Under the pieces are notes generated by a model. The model made no database searches and had not been told where the DNA came from. It saw only the letters and a program-made list of their open reading frames with translations. DNA of 10,808 nt from an uncultured Oscillospiraceae bacterium (GTDB lineage Bacteria; Bacillota; Clostridia; Oscillospirales; Oscillospiraceae). Shown here one piece after another: positions 1-5,949 of the stretch (position 1 is the stretch's first letter; each line of letters starts with the position of its first letter). Location of the stretch: assembly GCA_934569195.1 (NCBI GenBank), contig CAKTKB010000041.1, forward strand, positions 1-10,808. Reading direction: 5' to 3'. Made by a program: the position numbers and the translations under genes.

Positions 1-1300
1 TTACGCAATCTGGGAAAATATCCAGCATCTGATGGATGCAGAATTCAAAAAGACCGGCGCTGTCAACGTATACATGCCCATGCTGATCCCCGAAAGCCTG
101 CTGCAAAAGGAAAAGGATCATGTGGAGGGCTTCGCACCCGAGTGCGCCTGGGTCACCTACGGCGGAAGCGAGAAGCTGGAGGAGCGCTACTGCATTCGCC
201 CCACCTCCGAGACGCTCTTCTGTGAGCATTTTCACAACGTGATTCAGTCCCACCGGGATCTGCCCATGATGTACAATCAGTGGTGCAGCGTGCTGAGATG
301 GGAAAAGACCAGCCGTCCCTTCCTGCGCCACCGGGAATTTCTGTGGCAGGAGGGCCACACCATGCACGCCACCGCCCAAGAGGCCCGGGAGGAAACCGAG
401 CGGATGCTGAACCTGTACGCGGACTTCTGCGAGAATGTGCTGGCCATGCCGGTGACCCGCGGACAGAAAACAGACAAGGAAAAATTCAACGGCGCAGAGG
501 CGACCTACACCATTGAGTGCATGATGCACGACCGCAAGGCGCTTCAGGCCGGCACCTCCCACTATTTTGGCGACGGCTTCGCCAAGGCCTTTGACATCAC
601 CTTTACCGACCGGAACAACCAGAGGGTCAACCCCTTCCAGACCTCCTGGGGCAGCTCGACCCGCCTGATCGGCGGCATCATCATGACCCACGGCGACAAC
701 AACGGTCTGGTGCTGCCTCCCAAGATTGCGCCGGTTCAGGTGGTCATTCTCCCCATCGCCCAGCACAAGCCCGGCGTTCTGGAGGGCGCCACTGCCCTGC
801 GGGATCGTCTGACGGCGGCAGGCTTCCGCGTGAAGATGGATGACTCCGACAACTCCATGGGCTGGAAATGCGCCGAGTATGAGATGAAGGGCGTTCCTCT
901 GCGGGTGGAATGCGGTCCCAGAGACCTGGAGAACGGGCAGTGCATTCTGGTCCGCCGGAACGACGGCGAGAAAACCGTTGTAAATCTGGCAGATTTGGAG
1001 CAGGCTGTCACAGAACAGCTGGCGCTGGTCCATCAGGGCATGTATGCCAAGGCAAAGAAGAACCTGGAAGAGCACACCTACCCCGCCCTCACCCTGGATG
1101 AGGCCATAGAGCTTCAGCAAAAGAACGGCGGCTTCATCAAGACCATGTGGTGCGGAGACGAAGCCTGCGAAATCAAGATGAAAGAGGTCGCCGGTATGAC
1201 CTCTCGCTGCATTCCCTTTGCGCAGGAGCACCTGTCCGACACCTGCCCCATGTGCGGTCGTCCCGCAAAGAAGATGGTCTACTGGGGTGTAGCTTACTAA
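1..1300 (+). CDS. proS: Prolyl-tRNA synthetase, archaeal/eukaryotic-type (5' partial)
   Basis: Cytosolic class II aminoacyl-tRNA synthetase that charges tRNA-Pro with proline using ATP. The reading frame is open from base 2 (Y-A-I-W-E-N), so the true start lies outside the window; the ATG at 32 is internal. Class II motif 2 is seen around [15 protein letters not shown] and motif 3 around [15 protein letters not shown]. They are separated by a short stretch, without the roughly 180-residue editing insertion of the classical bacterial enzyme. An anticodon-binding domain follows ([13 protein letters not shown] onward). The C-terminal domain carries CGDEAC and CPMCG, a zinc-binding-like arrangement, and ends in an aromatic tyrosine (WGVAY). 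These traits place it in the archaeal/eukaryotic-like ProS form, which many Clostridia use. It is transcribed alone here and followed by a strong terminator. Identification is secure; the N-terminal part is simply cut off by the window edge. Confidence 0.97.
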   Translation, partial: YAIWENIQHLMDAEFKKTGAVNVYMPMLIPESLLQKEKDHVEGFAPECAWVTYGGSEKLEERYCIRPTSETLFCEHFHNVIQSHRDLPMMYNQWCSVLRWEKTSRPFLRHREFLWQEGHTMHATAQEAREETERMLNLYADFCENVLAMPVTRGQKTDKEKFNGAEATYTIECMMHDRKALQAGTSHYFGDGFAKAFDITFTDRNNQRVNPFQTSWGSSTRLIGGIIMTHGDNNGLVLPPKIAPVQVVILPIAQHKPGVLEGATALRDRLTAAGFRVKMDDSDNSMGWKCAEYEMKGVPLRVECGPRDLENGQCILVRRNDGEKTVVNLADLEQAVTEQLALVHQGMYAKAKKNLEEHTYPALTLDEAIELQQKNGGFIKTMWCGDEACEIKMKEVAGMTSRCIPFAQEHLSDTCPMCGRPAKKMVYWGVAY

Positions 1301-1432
1301 AACCGATCATCTTTGGAAAAGTTCTGTCGGAAATCCGTCGTCAGCCGGGTATCCGTAAAATAATTCCCGAGAAATGACGCTTCTGCCAGCCGGGCTTGCG
1401 CACATGCACCCGGCCGGACAGAGGGAGACGTC

Positions 1433-1476
1433 AAGCCCCATGTCCTCACCGTGAAAGTGGAGGCATGGGGCTTTTT
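1433..1476 (+). terminator. Rho-independent terminator of proS
   Basis: A 10-bp perfect stem (AAGCCCCATG pairing with CATGGGGCTT) is extended inward by an imperfect CCTC/GAGG helix and followed by a run of five T. It lies about 130 bases after the proS stop. The stem and T run are in the orientation expected to end plus-strand transcription. Confidence 0.9.
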
Positions 1477-1729
1477 GTATACCGGAGCAAGGCGCACTGC
1501 CGCGCTTTTGGTGAGCAGGATTTATCGGGCGATTTCCGATTTGCAGCGTCCACCCCACAGCAGGCTTCCGGGCAAGCGTTCACCGGCAAAGCCGTATCCC
1601 GGGCAAGATATTTTTTCCCCACCTTGGCAGTCTTTTCCGGATTTTTGGCTTACAGAACACGTAAAAGGGCAGAAGGCCATCTGTGTATGCTTCCGCATGG
1701 TAACGCTCCGGGACTTTATGGACAGTCTG

Positions 1730-1755
1730 AAATGCCGCCCAGTCGGGCGGCATTT
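1730..1755 (-). terminator. Hairpin behind abrB, probable terminator
   Basis: A perfect 11-bp stem (AAATGCCGCCC / GGGCGGCATTT) with a 4-base loop sits 45 bases after the abrB stop. The T run on either strand is only three bases, so termination strength is uncertain. Its position behind abrB makes it the likely end of that transcript. Confidence 0.6.
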
Positions 1756-1800
1756 ACAATATATGGGTCACAGGCGGCACCGGCGGTGCGGCTCCGCAGT

Positions 1801-2043
1801 CTACTCTCCGCTCAGATTGCGAATACAATCATGGCAGACGTTTTTCCCGTGGTAACGAACCAAACCATGTGAAGATGCGCAAAAAATACAGGACGGCTGA
1901 AATTTCTGCAAAATAATCCGGTCGTTATCCAGATAGATTTCCAATTCGTCCTTCACGTCAATATCCAGCGATCTGCGCAGCTCCACAGGCAGAACGACTC
2001 GCCCCAGCTCGTCCACCTTGCGGATAATGCCTGTCGACTTCAT
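1801..2043 (-). CDS. abrB: AbrB family transition-state regulator
   Basis: Small DNA-binding regulator of the AbrB/SpoVT family, which in Bacillus holds stationary-phase and sporulation genes in check during growth. The 80-residue product opens with the nearly invariant swapped-hairpin DNA-binding sequence MKSTGIIRKVDELGRVVLP and ELRR, closely matching Bacillus AbrB residues. Its second half differs from Bacillus AbrB. It carries two CxxC pairs (Cys52/55 and Cys70/73 in SCIFC and VCHDC), suggesting a small zinc-binding knuckle, a form I recall from clostridial AbrB proteins. The ATG at 2043 is chosen because the family begins here, and because an upstream TTG extension to 2112 would lie inside the sigma-A promoter. 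An AAAGG sequence lies about 11 bases upstream. The gene diverges from spmA. Which genes it controls cannot be read from this window. Confidence 0.93.
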   Translation of the reverse strand: MKSTGIIRKVDELGRVVLPVELRRSLDIDVKDELEIYLDNDRIILQKFQPSCIFCASSHGLVRYHGKNVCHDCIRNLSGE

Positions 2044-2083
2044 ACGCACCCGGCCTTTCTTTCTATTTAATTTATTTATATCT

Positions 2084-2112
2084 ATAATAATCATATTTTC
2101 TTGATTTGTCAA
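2084..2112 (-). promoter_or_regulatory. Sigma-A-type promoter of abrB
   Basis: On the minus strand a perfect -35 box TTGACA (2107-2112) and a -10 box TATTAT (2084-2089) are separated by exactly 17 bases. The start of transcription would fall near 2077, giving a leader of about 35 bases before the ATG at 2043. The surrounding DNA is strongly AT-rich, unlike the rest of the window. Confidence 0.85.
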
Positions 2113-2154
2113 TTACTTTTTCCTTTTCCCGCCACAATCCTCCAAAGATTCCCC

Positions 2155-2182
2155 TGTAATCATTTTTTAATTTGTGCATATA
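2155..2182 (+). promoter_or_regulatory. Possible sporulation-type promoter of spmA
   Basis: TGTAAT (2155-2160) and CATATA (2177-2182) with 16 bases between them loosely resemble forespore sigma-F/sigma-G boxes (about TGAATA and CATACTA). The match is partial and the region is AT-rich, so chance similarity is quite possible. No good sigma-A promoter is seen on this strand upstream of spmA. Confidence 0.3.
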
Positions 2183-2191
2183 GCTCAATCA

Positions 2192-2198
2192 GAGGAGG
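2192..2198 (+). promoter_or_regulatory. Ribosome binding site of spmA
   Basis: GAGGAGG, a strong Shine-Dalgarno sequence, lies 12 bases before the ATG at 2211. A second in-frame ATG follows at 2214. The spacing is slightly long and favours the first ATG. Confidence 0.8.
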
Positions 2199-2210
2199 CG
2201 GTTTGTAAAA

Positions 2211-2792
2211 ATGATGAGTTGGATCTGGCTGGGTATGATTACCCTATCCGCCGTATATGCCGCTGTCACCGGACGGGGGGATGTGCTCTCCGCCGCCGTG
2301 ATGCAGGGCGCGCAATCGGGCATCCAACTGGCGCTGTCCATCAGCGGGTCCATCTGTCTATGGTCCGGCGTCGGCAAACTGATGGACGGCTGCGGGATCA
2401 CCGGACTGCTGGCAAAAATTCTGCGGCCGATTCTGCACCGCGTATTTCCCACCTCCCGGGAGGATCCGGTTTTGCGCGGCGCACTGAGCGCAAACATCTG
2501 CGCCAATCTTCTGGGACTGGGCAACGCCGCTACGCCCCTGGGCATTCAGGCTGCCCGGCGTATGAAGGACCCGCTTCGTCCGGAACGGGCCACGGACGAT
2601 CTGTGCCGCCTGGTGGTTCTGAACACGGCCTCCATCCAGCTGATTCCCTCCAACGTAGCCGCTCTGCGAGCCGGACTTGGCTGTGCCGCCCCCTTTGACA
2701 TTCTACCTGCCGTCTGGGTCACCAGCTTCTGTTCCGCCGGAGCCGGACTGATGGGCGCATGGATTCTCGGAAAGCTGTGGAAGCATGGCTGA
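2211..2792 (+). CDS. spmA: Spore maturation protein A
   Basis: Integral membrane protein of the Gate/nucleoside-recognition fold. In Bacillus and Clostridium it works with SpmB during spore core dehydration; mutants give spores with raised water content and lower heat resistance. The 193-residue length is normal. The family signature SANICANLLGLGNAATPLG sits at residues 93-111, and several hydrophobic segments are evident: residues 2-20, about 35-57, and the C-terminal third. The start is the first of two consecutive ATG codons behind GAGGAGG. The stop overlaps the start of spmB by 8 bases, so the two are translated together. The actual transported species, if any, is unknown for this family. 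Identification is confident. Confidence 0.95.
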   Translation: MMSWIWLGMITLSAVYAAVTGRGDVLSAAVMQGAQSGIQLALSISGSICLWSGVGKLMDGCGITGLLAKILRPILHRVFPTSREDPVLRGALSANICANLLGLGNAATPLGIQAARRMKDPLRPERATDDLCRLVVLNTASIQLIPSNVAALRAGLGCAAPFDILPAVWVTSFCSAGAGLMGAWILGKLWKHG

Positions 2793-3297
2793 CTACCTGA
2801 TTCCCCTTCTTTTGATTCTCTCCTGTTCCCTGGCCCTGGGACGGAAGAAAAATCCCTACGATCTCCTGCTCAGCGGCAGTGCGGAGGGGCTTAAAATTCT
2901 GCTGACCATTATTCCCTCCCTTGTGCTGCTCCTGTGCGCCGTGTCCATGCTGCGCGCATCCGGTGCCATGGAGGCCATCAGCCATGCACTGGCCCCCGTC
3001 TTTTCCTTTTTCGGCATTCCCCCGGAAACTGCCCTGCTGGTATTGATCCGGCCCATCAGCGGCAGCGCCGCGCTAGCCGTGGGCGCCGATCTGATGCGCA
3101 CCTACGGAACGGATTCCCTCATTGGCCGCACCGCAGCCGTCATGCTTGGCTCCACGGAGACGACCTTTTATGCCATCAGCGTATATTTCGGCAGCATCGG
3201 CATTCGCCGGACGCGCTACGCCATACCGGCTGCCCTGCTGGCAGACTTTGTCGGCTTCTTCGCCGCCTCCTGGACGGCGCGTCTGCTCTTTTCATAG
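2785..3297 (+). CDS. spmB: Spore maturation protein B
   Basis: Partner of SpmA in spore core dehydration, a polytopic membrane protein of the same Gate fold. The 170 residues are close to the usual SpmB length. Conserved features include LIRPISGSAALAV (residues 87-99), GSTETTFYAIS (122-132) and the C-terminal IRRTRYAIPAALLAD (140-154). Hydrophobic segments lie at about 5-20, 35-57, 80-102, 115-140 and 146-169. Its ATG is inside the end of spmA, the typical arrangement of this pair. A two-way terminator follows after about 20 bases. Confidence 0.95.
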   Translation: MADYLIPLLLILSCSLALGRKKNPYDLLLSGSAEGLKILLTIIPSLVLLLCAVSMLRASGAMEAISHALAPVFSFFGIPPETALLVLIRPISGSAALAVGADLMRTYGTDSLIGRTAAVMLGSTETTFYAISVYFGSIGIRRTRYAIPAALLADFVGFFAASWTARLLFS

Positions 3298-3315
3298 CCT
3301 CTTCTTCCATACAAA

Positions 3316-3357
3316 ACGCAGACATACACTTTTTCTGTGCATGTCTGCGTCTTTTTT
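3316..3357. terminator. Two-way terminator between spmB and spoVAC
   Basis: ACGCAGACAT (3316-3325) pairs with ATGTCTGCGT (3341-3350), with a further CAC/GTG inside the loop after one mismatch. On the plus strand the stem is followed by CTTTTTT, and on the minus strand by a TTTT run. It serves two converging genes, spmB and spoVAC. Confidence 0.9.
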
Positions 3358-3370
3358 CCGTCGACTATCT

Positions 3371-3811
3371 TTACAAAACTGCCGTGCAAAACCAGTACAG
3401 AAGTCCATAAATTACGCTGGCGCTCAATCCATAGACGATCACCGGCCCGGCAATGGTAAACATTTTTGCCCCCACGCCCAGCACGTACCCTTCCGTCCGG
3501 AACTCCACCGCCGGCGCGGCAATTGCATTGGCAAATCCGGTGATGGGAACCAGGGTTCCCGCACCGGCGATCTTCGCCAAATCATCGTAGAGACTCAATC
3601 CTGTCAGCAGCGCCGACAGGGCAACCAGCGTCATGGAGACCGCCGTTCCTGCCGCCGTCTTTCCCAGCCCCAGCGCGCTGTAGCCCTGTGTCAGCGCCTG
3701 CCCCAGCACGCATATCAATCCACCGATCCAAAACGCGTTCAGGCAATCCCGCCAGCAATGGGACGGCGGGGATTTTTCCGCCGCCAGCTTACCGTATTCC
3801 TTTTCCGTCAT
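3371..3811 (-). CDS. spoVAC: Stage V sporulation protein AC
   Basis: Membrane subunit of the SpoVA system in the spore inner membrane, which moves dipicolinic acid with calcium into the forespore and out again at germination. Bacillus SpoVAC has been reported to behave as a mechanosensitive channel. The 146-residue product matches the family: the N-terminal NAFWIGGLICVLGQAL (about 25-40), SALLTGLSLYD (66-76), and the hallmark AGAGTLVPITGFANA (82-96) followed by EFRTEGYVLGVGAKMF (103-118). The start is the ATG at 3811, because GGGAGGAA stands 6 bases upstream. An earlier in-frame start at 3853 would add a segment absent from the family. SpoVAC usually sits beside spoVAD and spoVAE; here it stands alone, flanked by terminator hairpins on both sides. 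SpoVAE is the main alternative, but the N-terminal sequence favours SpoVAC. Confidence 0.92.
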   Translation of the reverse strand: MTEKEYGKLAAEKSPPSHCWRDCLNAFWIGGLICVLGQALTQGYSALGLGKTAAGTAVSMTLVALSALLTGLSLYDDLAKIAGAGTLVPITGFANAIAAPAVEFRTEGYVLGVGAKMFTIAGPVIVYGLSASVIYGLLYWFCTAVL

Positions 3812-3817
3812 GCTGCA

Positions 3818-3825
3818 TTCCTCCC
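3818..3825 (-). promoter_or_regulatory. Ribosome binding site of spoVAC
   Basis: GGGAGGAA on the minus strand lies six bases before the ATG at 3811. It decides that start against the longer frame beginning at 3853. Confidence 0.85.
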
Positions 3826-3851
3826 GCTCTCTAGGATATCCCAAAACGGGC

Positions 3852-3890
3852 AAAATATCGGCCCGCAGGTTTGCGCCTGCGGGCCGTTTT
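3852..3890 (-). terminator. Terminator at the end of the apbE-rnf operon
   Basis: A perfect 11-bp GC-rich stem (CGGCCCGCAGG / CCTGCGGGCCG, 3859-3869 with 3876-3886) has a 6-base loop. On the minus strand it is followed by ATATTTTG, and on the plus strand by TTTT. It lies 33 bases after the stop of the last operon gene and about 45 bases before the spoVAC start. It therefore separates the two minus-strand units, although readthrough cannot be excluded. Confidence 0.85.
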
Positions 3891-3919
3891 CAAAATAGCT
3901 TCTGTCTTCTGCAAACGGT

Positions 3920-4417
3920 TCAGAAAATCCGGACGTTTTCCAGGCGCTTCAGCAGCATCCCGGAAGCCAGGCCAATAACAGCCCCGGCCGCGATTCCGCT
4001 GATCATCAGCACCGGCAAATAATAAACGATCTGGCTGGTCTCGGTCCAGATGCAGGCCGCGGCAATCTGCCCCACATTGTGGAGCACGCCTCCCACTACG
4101 CTGACCGCCAGCGGGGAAAACAGGCCGGTCTTCTTCAGCAGCACCATTCCCGTCAGGCTCACCGCGGCTCCGGCCACGCTAAAAAACAGACTTTGCAGAT
4201 TGCCGAACAGCAGCGACACCAGCACCACCCGAATGATGCTGACTACCACGGTTTCCCGCCAGCCGACCCGGTACAAAAGGAATACCATTACCAGATTGGG
4301 GAGGCCAACCTTCATGCCGGGCACGGTCGTAAACGCAGGAATCTGGCTTTCCACAAAGGAAAGAATCATGGAAAGTGCAATTGCCAGTCCCAGAAATGCC
4401 ACTTTTCTTGCTTTCAC
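3920..4417 (-). CDS. Gx transporter family protein (EetB-like)
   Basis: Polytopic membrane protein of the family labelled 'Gx transporter' or heptaprenyl diphosphate synthase component I (Pfam Hpre_diP_synt_I). The fold resembles the substrate-binding S component of ECF transporters. Conserved stretches are PGMKVGLPNL (33-42), RVVLVSLLFGN (63-73), an S-V-A-G-A segment (80-84) and GGVLHNVGQ (109-117). About five hydrophobic helices cover 165 residues. The start is GTG at 4417, preceded by AGGAGG that overlaps the stop of the previous gene. A NusG-domain-II gene next to this family is, as I recall, the EetA/EetB pair of the Listeria-type extracellular electron transfer locus. Substrate is unknown; a quinone precursor or flavin-related molecule is only a guess. 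It is the last gene of the operon. Confidence 0.85.
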   Translation of the reverse strand: MKARKVAFLGLAIALSMILSFVESQIPAFTTVPGMKVGLPNLVMVFLLYRVGWRETVVVSIIRVVLVSLLFGNLQSLFFSVAGAAVSLTGMVLLKKTGLFSPLAVSVVGGVLHNVGQIAAACIWTETSQIVYYLPVLMISGIAAGAVIGLASGMLLKRLENVRIF

Positions 4418-4423
4418 GGCAAT

Positions 4424-4429
4424 CCTCCT
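4424..4429 (-). promoter_or_regulatory. Ribosome binding site of the Gx transporter gene
   Basis: AGGAGG on the minus strand overlaps the TAG stop of the upstream gene and lies 6 bases before a GTG start at 4417. It supports the GTG rather than an internal ATG. Confidence 0.85.
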
Positions 4430-4784
4430 ATTTCGACACCAGGTCTACGTCGCTCTGCTTCCCGCTGTACACGGTGACGGTGAGCCGATTGGGCAGGCAG
4501 GTAATCGTCTGTCCGCTATAGCGGATCTTGCCCTGCTTCACGCACAGCAAATCCGGACAATCCGCCTGGGAAAGATAAGCCGCGCCATCCTCAATACGCA
4601 GAACGTTGGTGCCCCCGTTCAGGACATACTCTCCGTCCTGCGACAGACTATACCGGGCGGTCTCCGCTCCGTTCACCCGGACCACCACATAGTCGCCGTT
4701 CCGGCGCAGCAGGAGAAAAAGCCCCAGCAGCACAAGTGCCGCCGCCAGCAGGCCGCCAATCAGAATTCCGTCCCGTTTTTTCAT
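4428..4784 (-). CDS. NusG domain II-containing membrane protein (EetA-like)
   Basis: A 118-residue protein with an N-terminal membrane anchor (residues 7-26, preceded by KKRD and followed by RR) and an outward-facing NusG domain II. The family motif DCPDLLCVKQGKI (75-87) and CLPNRLTV (96-103) are intact, with cysteines at 76, 81 and 96. It is unrelated in role to transcription factor NusG; only this small domain is shared. Biochemical function is not established. In Firmicutes it recurs beside Gx transporter, ApbE and Rnf-like genes, and I believe EetA of the Listeria electron-export locus is of this kind. The ATG is 4 bases after the rnfA stop with only a weak Shine-Dalgarno (GAG), so it probably depends on translation of rnfA. 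It sits where rnfB is normally found. Confidence 0.88.
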   Translation of the reverse strand: MKKRDGILIGGLLAAALVLLGLFLLLRRNGDYVVVRVNGAETARYSLSQDGEYVLNGGTNVLRIEDGAAYLSQADCPDLLCVKQGKIRYSGQTITCLPNRLTVTVYSGKQSDVDLVSK

Positions 4785-4788
4785 ACGC

Positions 4789-5346
4789 TCAGAAATTCAG
4801 TGCCAGCAGGGCCAGAGCGATCATTCCGGCGGTAAGCAGAGAAACCGGCAGGCCCCGGAAGGGAGCGGGGATGGCTTTCTCGTCCCACACCTGCTCCCGG
4901 AGCCGGGAATACAGGATCAATGCGGCCGTAAAGCCAATGCCCACACCCAGAGCCGTAAAGGCGGCCTCTCCGAAGGAGAGCTGTGTGTTGAGAATGCACA
5001 GGCCCAGGACGGCGCCATTGATGCCGAATTTCACAAAGTCGGCATGGCAATATCCGTCCAGCACCTTGCCGCCCACCGCGTGCAGCAGCTCCACGACGGC
5101 GAGCATCACAACCACAAAAACCATCGTCTGCAAATATGCGGCTTCCGTCAGAAGATAGGTATAAATGGGCCACGTAATCAGCGTACACAGCACCATGGCC
5201 AGGGTCGTCCCCAGGCCCAGCACCAGGGACTGGCGCACCGGGCGGCGGTTTTCCATCACCGCGCCGGTACCGAGGAATTGCAGCAGGGCATAGTTATTGG
5301 ACAGAATGCCCGCCAACAAAATGCCGAAAATTACTTTTGCGCTCAT
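4789..5346 (-). CDS. rnfA: Rnf-like complex subunit RnfA (lacks cluster cysteines)
   Basis: Six-helix membrane subunit of the Rnf/NQR family, which pairs with RnfE to form the membrane core. The 185 residues, the N-terminal GILSNNYALLQFLG (13-26) and the C-terminal FRGLPVSLLTAGMIALAL match RnfA. What is odd is the loss of the two cysteines that in canonical RnfA hold half of a membrane 2Fe-2S cluster. The usual FLGICPFLG reads FLGTGAVME (Gly28), and the usual V-N-C-A-V-L-G reads I-N-G-A-V-L-G (Gly111). Other cysteines are at 54, 100 and 117, not at the aligned positions. Its ATG overlaps the rnfE stop by 4 bases (ATGA), with AGAGGAGGAAGG upstream. The family call is firm; whether it carries electrons as in classic Rnf is doubtful. 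Confidence 0.9.
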   Translation of the reverse strand: MSAKVIFGILLAGILSNNYALLQFLGTGAVMENRRPVRQSLVLGLGTTLAMVLCTLITWPIYTYLLTEAAYLQTMVFVVVMLAVVELLHAVGGKVLDGYCHADFVKFGINGAVLGLCILNTQLSFGEAAFTALGVGIGFTAALILYSRLREQVWDEKAIPAPFRGLPVSLLTAGMIALALLALNF

Positions 5347-5945
5347 TTTCCTTCCTCCTCTTTCTTACCCCGCATACCAATGGCATTGACCACAGCCAGC
5401 ACAATGGCCAGGACCAGGTATCCGCCAAATGCGCCGGACAGGATTGGCACCTTGTAAGGCTCCAGGAACGAGATCGCATGTCCCCAAATCGACGCATTTC
5501 CCAAAAGCTCCCGAATCAGGGCACAGAGAATCATCATGCCGGAGAGGAAGCCCGCAGTCGCCATAGCCGCGCCGATTGTCAGCTTCTCGTCACCCTCCTG
5601 CTCCGCTCCCTTTTCCCGAAACAGGACGGGACTTGCGGCCAGCGCAGCCAGGTGTACGCCCAGCAGATCCACCGCCACTGGGAAATGAGCCTGCATCAGC
5701 ATATCCAGCAAGGATACAATGCCGGTAAGGATCAATACGTTTGCAGGGAGCTTGACCTGCTCCGGAATCCATTTCCCGACGGCCGAAATCAGGGCGGAGG
5801 ACAGCAGCGTCGCCAACAAGACAACGATGCTCATCCCTACGGCGGCCCGAAGATCCGCACTGGAAACCATAACGAACGCGCTGCCCATCAACACAAGTCT
5901 GGCGGTCATGCCGCCGTGGAGGCTAAAGATTTTTTGTTTCTTCAT
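5343..5945 (-). CDS. rnfE: Rnf-like complex subunit RnfE (divergent, lacks cluster cysteines)
   Basis: Membrane subunit that pairs with RnfA. Recognised by position between rnfG and rnfA, six hydrophobic segments over 200 residues, KWIPEQVKLPANVLILTGIVSLLDMLMQ-like sequence (58-85) and IRELLGNASIWG (144-155), all typical of RnfE. It is strongly diverged. The canonical LGLCPALAVT region aligns with LMGSAFVMVS, putting Ser22 at the cysteine position. The canonical VVNCIILGRAEAFA region aligns with LAASPVLFREKGAEQ, putting Ser105 at the second cysteine and losing the conserved GRAEA. The only cysteine is Cys141. A charged insertion (EKGAEQEGDEK, 111-121) replaces that segment. The start at 5945 is chosen over 6017 because the longer frame would overlap rnfG by 68 bases, and GGAGG stands about 11 bases before the ATG. 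Confidence 0.85.
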   Translation of the reverse strand: MKKQKIFSLHGGMTARLVLMGSAFVMVSSADLRAAVGMSIVVLLATLLSSALISAVGKWIPEQVKLPANVLILTGIVSLLDMLMQAHFPVAVDLLGVHLAALAASPVLFREKGAEQEGDEKLTIGAAMATAGFLSGMMILCALIRELLGNASIWGHAISFLEPYKVPILSGAFGGYLVLAIVLAVVNAIGMRGKKEEEGK

Positions 5946-5949
5946 GGCG

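Larger units (their letters stand above)
1301..1800. other. Non-coding stretch between proS and abrB
   Basis: About 500 bases with no credible gene. Open frames on the plus strand (for example from 1396 and 1451) have low-complexity, basic composition with no recognisable family. They lack a convincing ribosome binding site and run through the proS terminator or into the antisense of abrB. Apart from the terminator at 1433-1476 and the hairpin at 1730-1755, I see only short palindromes, such as GCACC-GGC-GGTGC near 1775-1790. I see no tRNA, riboswitch or insertion sequence. Confidence 0.6.

Noticed and set aside
1396..1872. Plus-strand open frames in the proS-abrB gap (starts at 1396 and 1451)
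   Set aside because: They cross the proS terminator and run into abrB antisense. They have no convincing ribosome binding site and no domain-like sequence.
2044..2112. Longer form of AbrB starting at TTG 2112
   Set aside because: The extension would contain the sigma-A promoter and an AT-rich low-complexity peptide; the family begins at MKSTG.
3859..3886. Hairpin upstream of spoVAC as a riboswitch or regulatory leader
   Set aside because: A simple perfect 11-bp stem with flanking T runs right behind the last operon gene is better explained as a terminator; no larger conserved fold is evident.
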